Made by a program: the position numbers and the translations under genes | Shown: positions 6,632-6,782 of the stretch, in pieces | Numbering within the stretch: the stretch's first letter is position 1 | Layout: each line of letters starts with the position of its first letter | NCBI RefSeq assembly: GCF_946477055.1 | Contig: NZ_CAMKXG010000190.1 | Span: 1 to 6,782 of the forward strand | DNA: 6,782 nt | From: Lonsdalea britannica | Lineage (GTDB): Bacteria; Pseudomonadota; Gammaproteobacteria; Enterobacterales; Enterobacteriaceae | Direction: 5' to 3' | The notes under the pieces: model-generated | Told to the model about the DNA's origin: nothing | What the model saw: the letters and a program-made list of their open reading frames with translations, nothing else | Databases searched by the model: none

Positions 6632-6782
6632 TAAAAAGAAATAAAAATGAGGACGCTGGCTGAAATAAGGGTAATTATGTGATCCAGCAGGCATTACACT
6701 GCAAATATAAAAAACAGAGATATTAATAATTACAGGCGTGATCTCATATTTTCCTTACAGGAATTACATTAGTTTTAAAACT

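Larger units (their letters stand above)
6184..6782. other. AT-rich upstream region with no confident gene
   Basis: About 600 bases separate the candidate dppA promoter from the window's right edge. The stretch 6240-6480 is clearly AT-rich, with an A-rich tract at 6250-6264, in contrast to the GC-rich dpp genes. It holds an inverted repeat (6309-6350), a possible disrupted small ORF (6455-6606), a stem-loop (6552-6598) and a CRP-like palindrome (6610-6631). A TATAAA at 6706-6711 could be a plus-strand -10 box but has no good -35. No tRNA was seen here, although proK lies upstream of dppA in E. coli. Confidence 0.6.

Noticed and set aside
6184..6782. Search for a proline tRNA (proK) upstream of dppA, as found in E. 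coli.
   Set aside because: No cloverleaf, T-loop motif or CCA end is visible. If the gene is conserved it lies beyond the window.

Overview
The window is almost entirely one complete ABC-type dipeptide importer operon, dppA-dppB-dppC-dppD-dppF, transcribed right to left on the minus strand. Gene order, protein lengths (535, 339, 301, 326 and 338 residues with the starts chosen here) and sequence are very close to the Escherichia coli dpp operon. The window therefore comes from Enterobacterales. The residue-level differences from E. coli and the GC-rich coding sequence suggest a plant-associated Pectobacteriaceae-type genus (Dickeya, Pectobacterium, Brenneria or Lonsdalea), but that genus-level guess comes from memory and is weak.

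Layout from left to right: bases 1-34 are not genomic. They match the Illumina Nextera read-2 transposase adapter, including the Tn5 mosaic end, so the left edge is an untrimmed contig end. Bases 35-312 hold no convincing gene. They contain a strong terminator hairpin (263-300) just past dppF and a weaker hairpin (193-225). Bases 313-4251 encode the two ATPases (dppF, dppD) and two permeases (dppC, dppB), packed with 4-base overlap or 9-10 base gaps. Bases 4252-4369 form the only real gap inside the operon and carry a perfect 9-bp stem-loop. Bases 4370-5977 encode the periplasmic binding protein DppA.

Bases 5978-6782 are non-coding or weakly coding. Next to dppA lies its mRNA leader, with a C/A-rich site complementary to the remembered R1 seed of the small RNA GcvB, a nested stem-loop and a candidate -35 box. 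Farther right is AT-rich DNA with an inverted repeat, a possible frame-disrupted small ORF (6455-6606) overlapping a multi-part stem-loop, and a good CRP-like palindrome. No tRNA, CRISPR array, insertion sequence or phage gene was seen.

How it works together: DppA captures di- and tripeptides (in E. coli also haem and 5-aminolevulinate) in the periplasm and delivers them to the DppB-DppC channel. DppD and DppF hydrolyse ATP to drive import. The leader elements fit the known pattern of GcvB repression of dppA, and the dppA-dppB stem-loop fits higher expression of the binding protein than of the membrane parts. I found no undescribed system; the points worth checking lie in the flanks and leader.
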